DNA of 64,000 bases from Channallabes apus (GCA_030522415.1 CM060106.1:61422533-61486532), one strand, 5' to 3'. Positions 1-18,524 are shown, numbered from the stretch's first letter. Numbers and translations are program-made. The notes: generated by a model from the letters alone, not told the origin.

Positions 1-67
1 CAGGGAGCTTCTGAGGTCGCTCTGGTTCGGTTTCTGATTTCATGGTAACACAAACTGGTGTTCTCAC

Positions 68-286
68 CCTTTACTGGGGAACACAGCGATGGCTCGCGGC
101 TCGTCCAGGCTGTTGTCGATCAGGATCTTTCGCGCTGATCCGTCCAGTCTGGAAACCTCAATGGTGTTCCGACCCGTGTCGGTCCAGTACATGTTTCTGG
201 CCACCCAGTCCACGGCCAGGCCGTCTGTAGTCTTCAGGCCCTGACTGATCACCGTCTCCATCCCGCTCCCGTCCAAATTCACCCGC
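68..286 (-). CDS. lrp4: LRP4 propeller exon (YWTD blades), last exon in window
   Basis: The exon encodes [17 protein letters not shown], then [16 protein letters not shown] and [14 protein letters not shown]. The acceptor CAG lies just above 286 and the donor GTGAG just below 68. The first codon completes the split codon left by the exon at 370-465. This is the fourth beta-propeller; the remaining propeller, transmembrane and cytoplasmic exons must lie left of the window. Confidence 0.85.
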
Positions 287-369
287 CTGAAAAACAGCAG
301 ATGAACAGGTGATGATGACCTGCTGTATGGTAGAGACTGACGATGCTCCTGAAGGCTCCTTTAACGTAC

Positions 370-465
370 CTGATGACGTCCAGTGAGACGTCGGTGTAGT
401 ACAGTCTGGACTCGGAAGAGACAGGGGGGTACAGCCGCCGTTATTCCCACCGCAACGATTAAAAC
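370..465 (-). pseudogene. lrp4: LRP4 EGF/propeller exon with internal deletion and frameshift
   Basis: After the acceptor, the exon starts GFNRCGGNNGGC, the beginning of an EGF-like module that joins in phase to the exon at 723-945. Within about ten codons it jumps to SESRLYYTDVSLDVIR in another frame, followed by a GTACG donor. About 60-80 residues (the rest of the EGF module and the first blade) are missing between the two parts. The exon is 96 bp; entry phase 1 and exit phase 2 do not fit an intact frame. Confidence 0.7.
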
Positions 466-1787
466 CTGGAGCAGACAGAGAGCATTAATAACGCTCATCA
501 TAATAATAATAATAATCAAAAACGAAATATTGTTCTGTGAGGACATCATTTTAATTCCGAATACAAAAGGGTTCTCCTGGCACTTAATCCGTTAAATTTC
601 AGTCTAGACAGCCCGCACGTCTAGACTCTCAGACGCACTGTAATTTGTGTGTCGTCTGTGTACCGAAAGTGTGTCCTGCTGCAGGAAACCTGTGACACAA
701 ATCACACCAGCCCCAATCTTACCCAGAGGCCTGTCTCTGTCCATGGCCTGGATGTCCATGAGTCCGGGCAGGTTGGAGCGGACCGTGATGTTGTCCCCGG
801 TGTTTTTGTCAGCTCTCTGGATGCTGCGACTCTGCCAGTCAGTCCAGTAGATGTGCGGCCCGAGCAGCGTAAGGCCGTAGGGGTGCTGAACCGGAGAAAC
901 CAGCGTCCTGCGGTTCGAGCCGCTCAGATCTGCCACTTCGATCCGCTGTAAGATTTAATAATCCTGATTCAGTTCAGCTCAGTTCAAGCTGTAGTTTCCG
1001 TTAAGAACACCAGATCTACAACACGGCCTGCTGGGTTATTAGCTGACCTCGGTGTGGGCGTCGGCCCAGAGCAGCTGTGACCCAGCCTTGTCTATGGCGA
1101 GTCCGTTTGGCCAGCCCAGGTTGTTATTGATCAAAACTACACGGTCGGATCCGTCCATCGCCGCTCGCTCCAGCTTGGCGTCTTCGCCCCAGTCTGTCCA
1201 GTACATGTTGCTAAAACCATCGAAGACATCCGTCATGTTCACAAATCACCACATCATGGCTACACTATAATCTGATTCATGCAGAAATATCAGGACTTTG
1301 TATTATTACAGTCACCGTTGCTACGAAACACACAGACGCATTAACCAGACGTTTATTTACCCCATTTCGTGATCTAGAGCGATGGCCCGCGGGCTGTCCA
1401 GGTTCTTCCACACCAGGACCTTCCTCATGGAGCCGTTGAGATTGGCCACTTCGATGCGGTTCGTTCCCGTATCTGTCCAGTAGATTTTCCTTCCTACTGA
1501 GTCTACAGCGAGACCATCGGTCGTCATCAGACCTAAAACGAGCAGGACACGAACGTAGGTGAGCCTTCATGTCATCCGTGACAGCGGAGGGACTTGTCCT
1601 GTGTTGCATGACGCGATGGCTAGTCAGACCTAGCGGCTAGTGAAAATGCAGGACAGCGTGCGCTCCTTACCTGTAGAAACGACCTCTTCGTGTCCGGAGC
1701 CGTTCATGTTGGCTCTGCTAATCTTCTTCAGTGTGCTGTCTGACCAGTACACTTTACCTGCACACACACACACACAGCAGAACATCA

Positions 1788-2021
<234 letters not shown>

Positions 2022-2791
2022 CTACATGGAGATAACGGCATACAAACCAGTCTGACTTTAGGACTAATAGGATCGATGTTATTATATTAGGGCTGGTAAT
2101 ATTAACGCATGTGATTAATCTAGACATTGACACATTACTGTTTTTTTAGCGCCAGTTAATAACATGACCAAGTTTGACCCTAATGGCTTCCCATAAACGT
2201 GGCACAATTACCCGGCTGTGTGTGACACCGACACGTTTAACGCGGATAACGGCTACACAAAGGCCGCCGCTCTTAAGGTCTGACGCGTTTCTCCGTCTTC
2301 TCCCTAACTCGGTTCCCGTCTCCAGTCCTCAACTGAACCACTGCTCACCTGGCGTGCAGGTTTTCCCGTCCCCCTGCAGGTTTATTCCGGTAGGACAAGC
2401 GCAGCTGGAGCGTTTAGGAGCAGGAGCGAGCAGACACAGGTGACTACAGCCTCCGTTCTCCACCGAGCACGCCGTCTGGACTGGAAACGCCACAGAAATA
2501 AATCAACACCCAGCGATTCAATCGATTCTTTAAATACAGACAGAGTATTTTATTATACACCTCACACACACACTGGAGATCATCATGGCTGTGTTCCTCA
2601 CCCGCTTCTCGGTGTCTGTGGAACACGTGGATGTCCATGAGGTTCTCCAGATTGTCCACTAGCGTGCTCCGTCCCGAGCCGGTCAACTTGTCTGCACTTT
2701 CGATGCTCTTGGACTGCCAGTCTGTCCAGTAGATCTTATCCTCGTGCAGCGTGAGCCCGAACGGGTGTGGCAGCCGGGTGCCAATCAGCAC

Positions 2792-4463
2792 CTTCGCAAA
2801 AAGGAAAACATGTTGACTTTTACATTTAATCAGGTCTTTCTCCAGTAAGAATCTGCCCGGGAACATCAAAAGTGCAGCAACGCCGGTGCAGGAGTACGCG
2901 CATTTATAGTGTCTGTGGGGGAACTCAGGAGGTACAGAATCAGTGATATTTTAGAAAATTGATCCCGGGATCATTGTGGATCATGTCGAGGTCACTACAG
3001 GGGCCGGGTGATACAACGATAAACATACTGCCATATACCATCGATATCATAACTTAATGACATCATGTCACAGAATTAATTGTTTAAGAAATATGGATAT
3101 TTTTTAAAAAGAAAACTTAAATTCCCTTCATATCACAGTTTAACCTCAGATTTCTCTAAACCTGACATTCTCAGCTGAGGAACATCGTAACTGCACGTCG
3201 GGTTCCTCACCATCGGATCGGATCCACCACGATATCACGCGGACGATACTGCACTACAACCTCAGAGATAAGTTGAAGAGTAAGAAGAAAGAGAAGAGAA
3301 AGAAGATAATGATGAATAAAATAATAAATTAAAAAAAAAAAAAAAAAGAAAAATCTCAGAATTCTGCATGCTGTACTTCTGCACTGTGTACAGCAGGGGG
3401 CAGTGTTTTACAAGCTTCACTACAAGACCAGATATACAGTGCCGCCACTAACTGTGTAAACTTACTGTACGTTTACTGAAACTCTGTCCCTTCACACACA
3501 CACACACACGATTCCTATAGAGGTGAATGTGAATATTAATGTAATGCTGTGTGTGTGTCTCTCTCTCTCTCTCTCTCCTTCCAATTAGATTACGCGTCAA
3601 AGGGTCAGACGGGGCACAAAGCAAAAACAAAGAGGGTGAGTGTGCGCGCCTCTGCGGATTCGTTTCTCTCAGACCAGCTCCTTATTCCACTTCCCTTCCT
3701 GATATAATCTTCCGTCTGTTTTATTACACTTAACCATCCGGCTCCCGAAATAACCGGAATATTCCGAGAACGATCGGTTCGTGGCCTTTGTGCGCGGCGC
3801 TGACATTTTTACTGCGCGGTTCAGAGAAATCAAACAACATTATAGTCGTCCGTATTAATGCTGGAGGAAAACACCAGCACCGCTAACAAATACACGCGGT
3901 TACACAGTGACCCCGCCGCGTCCCGCTCGGGCGCTCGCTAAGGACATTACAGATCAGGACGAGGACGTGGTGTTGGAGAGACGCTTTAGACTGGACTGAC
4001 AGGCTGATCTTCAGGAAGGTCCGACACTCAGGAAAAATCTATTCGGTTGCGTATCGTGATTATTTTTTCTGACTCCAGAATTGATTTTTTTTTTATTTAT
4101 ATACGTTTGTGTTTGAGGCGGTAAAATGTTGCAGTACATCTATAATCCTACAGGTGGTGCTCTCTAAACTACTCACACACTGGAGAGAATTATCTGCCAA
4201 GTTGGTTTAAAAGTCAAACAATATCGGATCACAGCGTTAACGAGCGCGTCCTGATCAGGAGATTGCCAGTTCGATTCCCAGGTGAGTCTGTTGATACGTC
4301 ATAGTCTTCGTCAACAAGACCCCCCCACCCCCACCTGATACAGATTACATGGAGAATGTATCGAGTGTGTGCGAGGTTCAAAGGTACGACCGGTAACTTG
4401 AGGCCTTTTAGTTTGTCTAGCGGGGAGTCGAGTGGAGTTTGACGTGTGTCCGCGTTTCCACAC
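2792..4463. other. LRP4 interval with no recognisable exon
   Basis: Exons for the end of propeller 1, an EGF module and most of propeller 2 are expected here, but none is seen on the minus strand. The stretch holds a poly-A run at 3330-3347, a TG/TC microsatellite near 3540-3577 and unclassified sequence. Confidence 0.6.
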
Positions 4464-5327
4464 CTTGGCTGATGACTGCTTTGCGGTTTTTCCCGTCCAG
4501 GTCGGCTCTCTCGATCACGTGGTGCTTGGCGTCCACCCGGTACACGCGATGGCCGGCGTAGTCGATGGTGAGTCCGTTCGGCCAGAACAGGTTGGTGTCG
4601 GCGATGATCCTGCGTCCCGAGCCGTCCATGTTGGCGTACTCGATCCTCGGAGTGTTTCCCCAGTCCGTCCAGTAAATCTTCCTGAAGGCAGTGAAGGGAT
4701 GAGGTTCAGTAAAGGAAACGGTACTCATTAGCACACCGTCAGTCAGTCTGATTTCATCCATTCTGTACGACTTTAATATGTACGTTACATAGACACAACA
4801 GTCTGTGTATTAAACAGCGATCAGGGTGGAGTGTGTGTGATGTCATGAGCTTTACCCTTCGATAGGGTGCAGGGCGATGGCCCGGGGCTTCTCCATGCTC
4901 TCCCAGATCAGAACTTTGCGGTGTGAGCCGTCGAGGTTGGCTACCTCGATCCGTGAGGTCCCCGAGTCCGTCCAGTAGAGCTTGTCGTGGATCCAGTCTA
5001 TCGCCAGACCACCTGAACACAGAGTGCACGAGAGACAACCGCGTGCGTCTCGTCAGGAGAACAAGATGAGAGATACATCACTAGACCTTCCTGTTGCTCT
5101 GTACTGTGGCGTACCTGGACTCTCGAGGCCCGTGGAAACCACCTCCTCCATGTTGCTGCCGTTCAGGTTGGCTTTCATGATGCGGTCGAGCATGACGAAA
5201 CTCAGGAGAAATGGACAGAGCAAAATAAAGGAGGAGGAAAGTTGTTGAGAAAATAGAGAGAGTGTAAATTTTGGTGTGTCGTCAGAACATTTAATCTCGA
5301 TCTCTACATCTGTCTGTCTCTTATTCT

Positions 5328-5432
5328 TTACCTCTCTCTCTCTCTCTCTATCCCACTACATCTGTCTCTGTCTCTCCCTGTGTGTCCCCCCCCCCCCCGT
5401 GTGTCTCTCCCCCCCCCCCCGTGTCTCTCCTC
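5328..5432. repeat. TC-rich and poly-C low-complexity tract
   Basis: Repeated TCTC and two C-runs lie between LRP4 exons, where the second EGF module and the start of propeller 1 should be. Confidence 0.85.
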
Positions 5433-6138
5433 ACCTTGGCAGGTCTTTCCGTCCTCTCTCAGTCTGTACCCGGTGTGGCAGCTGCACTGAACCAAACCTC
5501 GAGACATCTGACACTTCTGAGAGCAGCCGCCGTTCCCCATGTTACAGTGTTCCCCTCAGTCGACCAGGGCCACACACACACACAGAGATTCAACAATCAT
5601 TTAACAGAATGAAACACACAATACAAAGTGTGTGTGTGTGTTCATGCACATGACAGTGGTGTGTGTGCGCCGTGTGTACCATTCTTGTCACAGCCCTCTT
5701 CATCACTGCCATCAGTGCAGTCATCCTCACCATCACATCTCCTTACTTCATCCTCAAGGTAGATTCCTTCAAACTGCTGTCTGTCGTCTCCTGCATACGC
5801 GAGCTCATGAATCCCCCTGATTGGCTGTCGCATCTCTTCTTTCACTTGATGAATTATTTAAGATATTACAGGCACCCGCCTGTCGTATGAGCAGCATGAG
5901 AAAAAGGTAAAAACGTCTCGTGTGCACTCCTCCGTTTCAGACGGGGGAGCCGAAAGACGTGGTCACACACACCGTTTCATTAGCACAGATTACACACAAG
6001 TCTAACGTCTCTGGTAACTTCAACAACGATTCACTTAAATCACTTTCCTACACGCTTTAATGGACTAAACATTTAAAAATCCACGTGTGACTAAACCAAG
6101 TGTGTAAAGTGATGAAGAGTTAGACGAGACGCACTCAC

Positions 6139-12531
<6,393 letters not shown>

Positions 12532-12575
12532 GATGATCCGAGTTTCACCTAATCGGAGTGTGGAAGTCTGTGGGG
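12532..12575 (-). other. ckap5: CKAP5 5' untranslated part of first coding exon
   Basis: Upstream of the start codon the minus strand reads through to acceptor-like CAG sites near 12560-12580, so the start exon is probably preceded by a noncoding exon nearer the promoter. Confidence 0.4.
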
Positions 12576-12864
12576 TCTGTAACGAGCACAGTGTAAAAGA
12601 CTCCAAGATTATAAAGAGCTCAGTGCATTTAGACTTCGATATCGTCATCCATTAATCACAAATGACAATCATATGATAGTGTCTGTTACAGCAAAGAGGC
12701 CAGAAAAACCACATCGCTCCATCATTCACTCGGGTTTTTCAAGCAGCAAAGAAGAATAAAAAGTAATAAAAGTGTGTAACTTAGATGCACAACATTACAC
12801 TAAACACTACAGATCATAGTATAAACATGAGGACTGTGGAGGAGCTGCTGAAAGACAAAGAGCA

Positions 12865-12890
12865 ACACACACACACACACACACACACAG
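12865..12890. repeat. (CA)n microsatellite
   Basis: A pure AC dinucleotide run. Confidence 0.9.
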
Positions 12891-12966
12891 CATTAACTAG
12901 ACAATAACAGAAGTATCAGAGAGAAACTACATCTTAAACAAGTGTCATTATTCATCTAAACACATC

Positions 12967-12978
12967 TGCGCATGCGCA
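12967..12978. promoter_or_regulatory. Palindromic NRF-1-type site near CKAP5 start
   Basis: The sequence TGCGCATGCGCA is a perfect NRF-1 consensus. It lies about 440 bp upstream of the CKAP5 start codon, where a promoter is expected. Confidence 0.5.
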
Positions 12979-13085
12979 GTGACAAGCAAACCTAAATAAA
13001 GAGTTTTAGACTCACAGAACACAAACTCACCCTAGAGTGTTATCTCACAGCACGTCACGAACTGTAGCAGCCTAAAGTCCCCGTC

Positions 13086-13152
13086 CTGACCCACCCACCC
13101 ACCCACTCACTCACTCACCCACTCACTCACTCACTCACCCACCCACCCACTC
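13086..13152. repeat. CCCA/CTCA microsatellite
   Basis: An irregular run of CCCA and CTCA tetranucleotides lies inside the presumed CKAP5 5' region. Confidence 0.85.
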
Positions 13153-13229
13153 ACCCTCAGTGAACACAAAAACACACCACAGCTGAGACTCACGAGCTAC
13201 GTTTAAATATTTTCGTCCAACAGAAAGCT

Positions 13230-13290
13230 CGATTCTGATTGGCTGAATCATGTTAGGAGCGTTTCTGATTGGTCCGATCACGTGTTCCCA
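13230..13290 (-). promoter_or_regulatory. CCAAT boxes and E-box upstream of CKAP5
   Basis: Two ATTGG motifs (CCAAT on the minus strand) about 30 bp apart and a CACGTG E-box sit together. The arrangement is typical of cell-cycle gene promoters and fits CKAP5 transcription to the left. There is no proof that it is used. Confidence 0.4.
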
Positions 13291-13791
13291 ACGAGGGTGT
13301 TGATAGGTCAGTTGATAGAAACGCTTTTGAGGTCCGCGAGCGCATATATGCGTTTTGAGGTGTTTTCCCCTGATGACGCCAATAAGAACTTAAATTACAC
13401 TTTCAGTTTTGATCGTACAGACAAGATCTATATATTAATCGAATCTGTAAAGTGTCTACTTTTTTTGTATGCACACATGTTAAAAATAAAACTTTGTGCA
13501 TTAATAAAATAAACCGGGTGCGCTTTCAGCCGTCTCAGTCTCCGCGAAAATCTTTTTGAAACACGTCACTAAAATGAAGTGAAACTCCGCGAATACTGCA
13601 CACACAGACATGAGAAATATATCTATAGAAAGCTTAAAGGGTCTACTTTTAAATGATGCAAGTCACAATGAAAACAAATAATCTGTTTTTATGTAATCCG
13701 TATGAAAGTAAGGAGTGGTACAGATTCTCCTGTATCCCTGCGCGCGCGCTGTTCATATGGAAATGAGCTGAGGTGAGGCAGGTGATCACGT

Positions 13792-13814
13792 GCACACCCC
13801 CCCCCCCCCCCCCC
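13792..13814. repeat. Poly-C tract
   Basis: A homopolymer of about 20 C bases. Confidence 0.9.
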
Positions 13815-13849
13815 AGGGCATAAAACTACAAGCTTCAGCATAGACTTAC

Positions 13850-14560
13850 TCAGGGGTGTAGATTTAGGGTGGACGGAGGGGATGTGTCCCCACCAATATC
13901 CTCCGACCATTGAAATGTCCCCACCAATCATTTAATCCACTCAACATCAAAAGAATAAAAATCGTGTTGTCAGCGTTAACATAGACACGCAGAAAGGGAT
14001 AAATCACGTTCACTCCTTGAGTCCTCCCGCCCCCAAAACACATATGAACAGTCGAGAGGGTGCTCGCTGCAGAGCCAAATGGGAGGAGCTGGAGCTCCAG
14101 CTCCCCCTCGCTAGATCTAGTGGGCGGGGCTTCATGGGAGATGGGAGAATGCTAGCATTAGTTACGCGGAAAACAACAACAACTAATTAACGTTTCTGTT
14201 CAAGGGTGTGAAAACATAGCAACCATAGTCATGTCGAGACAGCGATAAATGTAAGATATACATTTTATATACATTTCAATGTAAAATTTATCTTTAAAGT
14301 ACAGTTTTCTTACCGTGCGATACAGGTACATCTAGTTCGATTCGACTTCATGAACTGAAATGTGTAGCGCATTATGAAATGTATGGTGGATCTGTTTGAG
14401 TTCATATTTTTATGTTTCAGCCAGTTATGGTTTTCAGTATTATCTAATTATAATTTAATCATGGTAAAACACAAACCCCTGGCTCTAACATAAAGCTCCA
14501 ACATTTTTATTGCAATATGGTCAAATACATCTTTGTTTACATCTGACTGCCTGTAATTCC
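13850..14560. other. Intergenic; old repeat fragment and a 20-bp palindrome
   Basis: At 13855-13935 is a fragment containing two 'tccccaccaat' motifs, typical of dispersed fish repeats. At 14085-14104 is a perfect 20-bp palindrome. No earlier exon of the protease gene that starts at 14566 could be found. Confidence 0.4.
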
Positions 14561-14565
14561 TTTAG

Positions 14566-15867
14566 AAAACTGGCAAGTCACATTTCACCTGGCCACTGGA
14601 ACATGTCTGTACTGGCAGATTTTGAGGTACAGCTTTTTAACTTCTTTGCTTGTGAACTTTTCATATCTGTAGGTGAGTGTTACGAAAGAATGCAGTGCAC
14701 AGATGTCACAAATAACCCGCTATGGGTGAACTGAGTTTAAAGTGCACTTTTTTAACAAAACTATAAACAAAGACAAAACTAAATAAAAACATTTACCGGA
14801 CATGACAGCTATATAATGTATTTATTGAATATGGTCTAATTGTAAATTGTCTAAAATGTACAGGGTGCCCCTCTTCAGCTTGGAGGAATTGATTGTGGGG
14901 TATTCATGTTGATGGTACAGTAAGTGGTCTTATAATTGCTATGCAGCTGTGTTTGTGTGCTAAACACCACATTTGTTAATAAAGTTTTGCTTTTGTTTTT
15001 TAGTATGCACTTCATGTTACGCTCTCAAAGCCATTTGATTTTGCTGCGGTGAGTTTGCATCAATTTATGGTTATTTATTAAGCAAAAAGACATTCAAAAA
15101 AAGACTAAGCCTTTCAATTGCTATCTTTTATTAGTCTGACATGCCTATAATCAGGAAGTGGTGGTGCTATCAGTTAATTCAGACATTTCCTCTGACAAGG
15201 TATGGTACTGATAATCATACTTTTGATTTAAACATCCATACTGTGGATTTCCAGTGTGCAGACAATATATATGATATTAAAATAATAATAAAACCATGCC
15301 TAATGTTTGTCACTTGCCACAGTCAAATCCAACAACTAGTCACCCAGGAACAACTACCAAATCCAGATGACATGATGGAAGTCACTCCAGCTGAGTCAGA
15401 TAGCATGGAGATCACCCCAACCACAGGAATCTATGTATGTAGACACAATGTTTATGTATTGCTTAAATCGTTTATGCATTTACCTTTTCTGTTTTATATA
15501 GGTGTTTATAAGCAGAACTTCACTAATTACATTATTATTGGAATCCTTATCTTGCACACAGGACTCAGCGGTGATGAAAAACATTGTGCTGGCCTGTAAG
15601 TGGGTGGAGGAGAACCAACACCAATTTGCTGGGGAAATTGAACTGCCAAAGATCCTGAAGATGAAGGAGGAAGATGCATTGTTGGCTATCACAATGCGAG
15701 ACTTGTTCCTAAACACAATGTTTTATGAAGGTGAAAGGGATGAAGAAGAAATTTGGGCACCCTTTCTTTTTACTTTTCAGAGAGTTGAGGACATGGACAT
15801 TTTCTTGCAGGAAGTACGAGACAAAAGAGACATCCGTGTGTCTTGTTTACACAACCCTCACTTGTGA
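14566..15867 (+). CDS. Ulp1-type (C48) cysteine protease domain with SMC5-like tail, 5' end not found
   Basis: Six exons, 14566-14626, 14864-14914, 15004-15048, 15135-15199, 15323-15434 and 15562-15867, join in phase into one open frame ending in TGA. Exon 1 holds the catalytic-His region (SPGHWNMSV) and a following Asp. Exon 2 holds the nucleophile motif GGIDCGVFML. Exons 3-4 (YALHVTLSKPFDF, MPIIRKWWCYQL) fit the end of a Ulp1/SENP fold. Exon 5 is acidic and Thr/Pro-rich. Exon 6 (WVEENQHQFAGEI, then FQRVEDMDIFLQEVRDK) resembles the hinge-proximal part of SMC5. Ulp1 proteases cleave SUMO-like tags, but such domains also occur in transposons. AATAAA follows at about 16098. The protease call is firm, the SMC5 call moderate, and the function unknown. 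Confidence 0.65.
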
Positions 15868-16319
15868 ATGTACTAGTGGGGTACTGTAATGTAAATATTG
15901 ATTTTTGTGTTGTGTTTTTGAAATATATTTATTTATTTTAATATATTGTTATACCATTAAAATCTTGTGTGAAAAGAAGTGTTGTGTTCTTGAAATATAT
16001 TTATAATTTTATGACTTCTTATTATGACATTTTATCTAAATTTAAGATTTATTTTGTGTTTAGATGCACATTTTCCTGTTTTAGGTTAACAGAAACAAAT
16101 AAATCCAGCAAAAAACTTGTAGGACAGTGGAGTTTGTGACCATTAAATGAAGTTGCATGGCTGGTTTTAGGCTACTGGACTGGTCACTTATTTCCATTTA
16201 AAATAATAATAATAAAACGTAAAAAATAGCATAATGTGTAGCCTATCACATAAAGGTGGAGTCTGTTTAAAATTATAGTCAAAATTCAATTTAAATAAAC
16301 TTCATTATTTATTACATTA

Positions 16320-17069
16320 TTAATCAGATGCTTTAGAATAGTTGATGTCATGAAATATGAAATTTGCTTTTTGTAATTCCCATTTTGGGGGGGATTGCTG
16401 TATTTCAGTTACTGTTAGAGTTATAATCAGTGGGAAGTGGTCACTTCCACAAGGGTCATCCCATACAAGCCATGAAAAATCGGTCAACAATTCGGGGGTG
16501 CAAATAGTTAAGTCGATGGCAGAGAAGGTTCCATGGCCTGGGTGTAAATAGGTATGTGAACCATCGTTTAGTAGGCACAAGTCATTTTCAATTATGAGTT
16601 TTTCAATTCTTTTTCCTTTTGCATCAAGGTGCTTTCCTCCCCACAAAGGATTGTGGCTATTTAAGTCACCCATGAGGATATAAGGTGTTGGTAGTTGTCC
16701 TATCAGTCTTTCCAATTCTTGGTATGTTACGGTGTTATCCGGAGGTATATAGATGGAACACAATGTAATTGCTTTTTGTAATGTCAGCCGGACTGCTACT
16801 GCTTGTATGTTGGTGTTTATTTTGATGCGACTGTGAATGACATCGTTCCTTACTAATATAGTTGTGCCACCTGATGGACGTTGAATGTTTGGGCCATATG
16901 TGTTTAGAAAAGTAAACTGTTTCAGGGATATTGTGCAATTTGGGGAGAGGTAAGTTTCCTGGAGGCAAAAAGCAAGAGGGTTGAGTACTGCAGTTAGGTG
17001 TTGTAATTCAGCAAAGTTGGCTTTCAGTCCACGACAGTTCCAGTGTATTATGTGTCTATCCAGTTTCAA
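16320..17069 (-). CDS. LINE ORF2 fragment, APE endonuclease domain only
   Basis: A 249-residue frame that nicks target DNA in intact elements. Visible APE motifs are HWNCRGL near the start, CLQETYL, a GDLNSHNPLWG loop, SAIDLTICTP and GSDHFPLI, the last carrying the catalytic Asp-His pair. It ends at a stop right after the endonuclease, with no reverse transcriptase downstream. Confidence 0.85.
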   Translation of the reverse strand: MKLDRHIIHWNCRGLKANFAELQHLTAVLNPLAFCLQETYLSPNCTISLKQFTFLNTYGPNIQRPSGGTTILVRNDVIHSRIKINTNIQAVAVRLTLQKAITLCSIYIPPDNTVTYQELERLIGQLPTPYILMGDLNSHNPLWGGKHLDAKGKRIEKLIIENDLCLLNDGSHTYLHPGHGTFSAIDLTICTPELLTDFSWLVWDDPCGSDHFPLIITLTVTEIQQSPPKWELQKANFIFHDINYSKASD

Positions 17070-17179
17070 GTGGGTAGGACAAGGGGGTGTCCCTTACTCC
17101 GAACGTTTGGAGAGGGACTCCGGCTTCGAGAGGATGTGTCCTCTGTCATTTAAATTTTTTATTTTTTTATTTTAATTTT

Positions 17180-17420
17180 TCAATTTTATAGAACTTTATT
17201 AATCCCAGAGGGAAATTGCTCAATTTTCACATATCCCAATTAGGAAACTGGGGTCAGAGTGCAGGGTCAGCCAGCTTATGGAGCAGCGCCCCTGGAGCAG
17301 ATAGGGTTAAGGGCCTTGCTCAAGGGCTCAACAGTGGCAACTTGGCGATGCTGGGGTTCGAACCCCCGACCTTCTGATCAGTAACCCACAGCCTTAACCG
17401 ACTGAGCCACCACTGCCCCT
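17180..17420 (-). mobile_element. tRNA-derived SINE inserted in the LINE
   Basis: Read on the minus strand it starts GGGGCAGTGGTGGCTCAGTC with an A-box-like TGGCTCAGTCGG, then a B-box-like GGTTCGAACCCC, and ends with 'ccctctgggattaataaag'. The same 3' tail recurs at 56494-56520. Confidence 0.75.
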
Positions 17421-18524
17421 TTCGATGTCTTTAGTGGGGTCAGTCTTCTTTTCTTTGCTTACTTTATGTGAGGATGATTTCTTATGGCTCTTATTGCTTG
17501 TTTGGTTTTTGTCGGTCAAAGAATTGTCTTTTTGGTTCGTTTGTGTCTGTTGTGTTGTTGTCTGTCTTTGGCTACTTTGGGTCTTGTTCTTGGTCTCCTC
17601 TGTCTTTTGTGCTTTATCACTTATCCAAGTAATTTCTGTTTGGGTTTCAACAGTTCGTAGTTGTGGTTTTACTACAGCTGCAAAGGTTTTCTCTAATCTG
17701 AAGGTGTGGGCACCTTCAGCTAATCTTCGAGCTTCCATATAGTCCACTTTCTTGGTGATTTTTAACTTTAGTATTTCTTTCTCTTTGATCCAGGAAGGGC
17801 AGGTTTTTGAGGAAGCTGGGTGGTTCCCTGCACAGTTATTGCACTTTGGCGGTCTGTTGCAGTCTTCTCCATGCTTCTCCTCTCCGCAGTTACAGCAGAT
17901 GTGTCTATTTTTGCAACTAGCTGAACCATGTCCGAATTTCTGGCAAGTGAAGCATCTCAGTGGGTTCGGTAAAAACATATCAACTGGGACACTTAAGTAC
18001 CCTAGTTGGATCTTTTCTGGGTGTTGGGGTTTGTTGAAGGTTAAGATGTAGGTGCCGGTCTTGATAATGCGGCCTTCTTTCTTGATTGGGATTCTCTTCA
18101 CATCTATCACATCTTGAGACTTCAATTCTGCAGTTATTTCATTCTCTTCCATATTTTCCAATTCCCTGGTACGAATTACTCCTTTACTGTTATTCAGTGT
18201 CGGATGATTAAAAGCCTTTATAGCTACGCCAGCAAGCACATTTGTGTGTAGTAAATTCTCAGCTTGGATTTTTTTGCTGCCTTCTACTAGAATCTGGCCA
18301 GATCTTAGCTTCTTTACATTATTCACTGTCCCAGCTATACCAGCAATACCTCTCTGTATAGCAAATGGGGATAGTTTGGAGAGCGGAGCATCGGGAGACA
18401 GGGACTCCAATAGTATATATCTTAGCATGTTGTCGTTTTTAGGGGGAAAGTTGTAGCTATTCCCTAAATCATAGGTCGAGTCTTGATCCGATAATCGTCG
18501 TTTTGTGGTTTGAGTTTTTGCCAT
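17394..18524 (-). CDS. LINE ORF1, gag-like with zinc knuckles
   Basis: A 376-residue frame. The central part binds RNA in this family. Consecutive Cys/His knuckles are visible (CFTCQKFGHGSASC, CCNCGEEKHGEDC, CNNCAGNHPASSKTC), followed by a basic region and a Gln/Thr/Lys/Ser-rich tail. The first Met is MAKTQTTKRRLS. The last dozen or so codons and the stop come from the inserted SINE, so the native C-terminus is lost. The frame is otherwise open. Confidence 0.8.
   Translation of the reverse strand: MAKTQTTKRRLSDQDSTYDLGNSYNFPPKNDNMLRYILLESLSPDAPLSKLSPFAIQRGIAGIAGTVNNVKKLRSGQILVEGSKKIQAENLLHTNVLAGVAIKAFNHPTLNNSKGVIRTRELENMEENEITAELKSQDVIDVKRIPIKKEGRIIKTGTYILTFNKPQHPEKIQLGYLSVPVDMFLPNPLRCFTCQKFGHGSASCKNRHICCNCGEEKHGEDCNRPPKCNNCAGNHPASSKTCPSWIKEKEILKLKITKKVDYMEARRLAEGAHTFRLEKTFAAVVKPQLRTVETQTEITWISDKAQKTEETKNKTQSSQRQTTTQQTQTNQKDNSLTDKNQTSNKSHKKSSSHKVSKEKKTDPTKDIERGSGGSVG

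Noticed and set aside
16357..18456. Plus-strand open frames opposite the LINE
   Set aside because: They are shadows of the minus-strand ORF1 and endonuclease and match no family.
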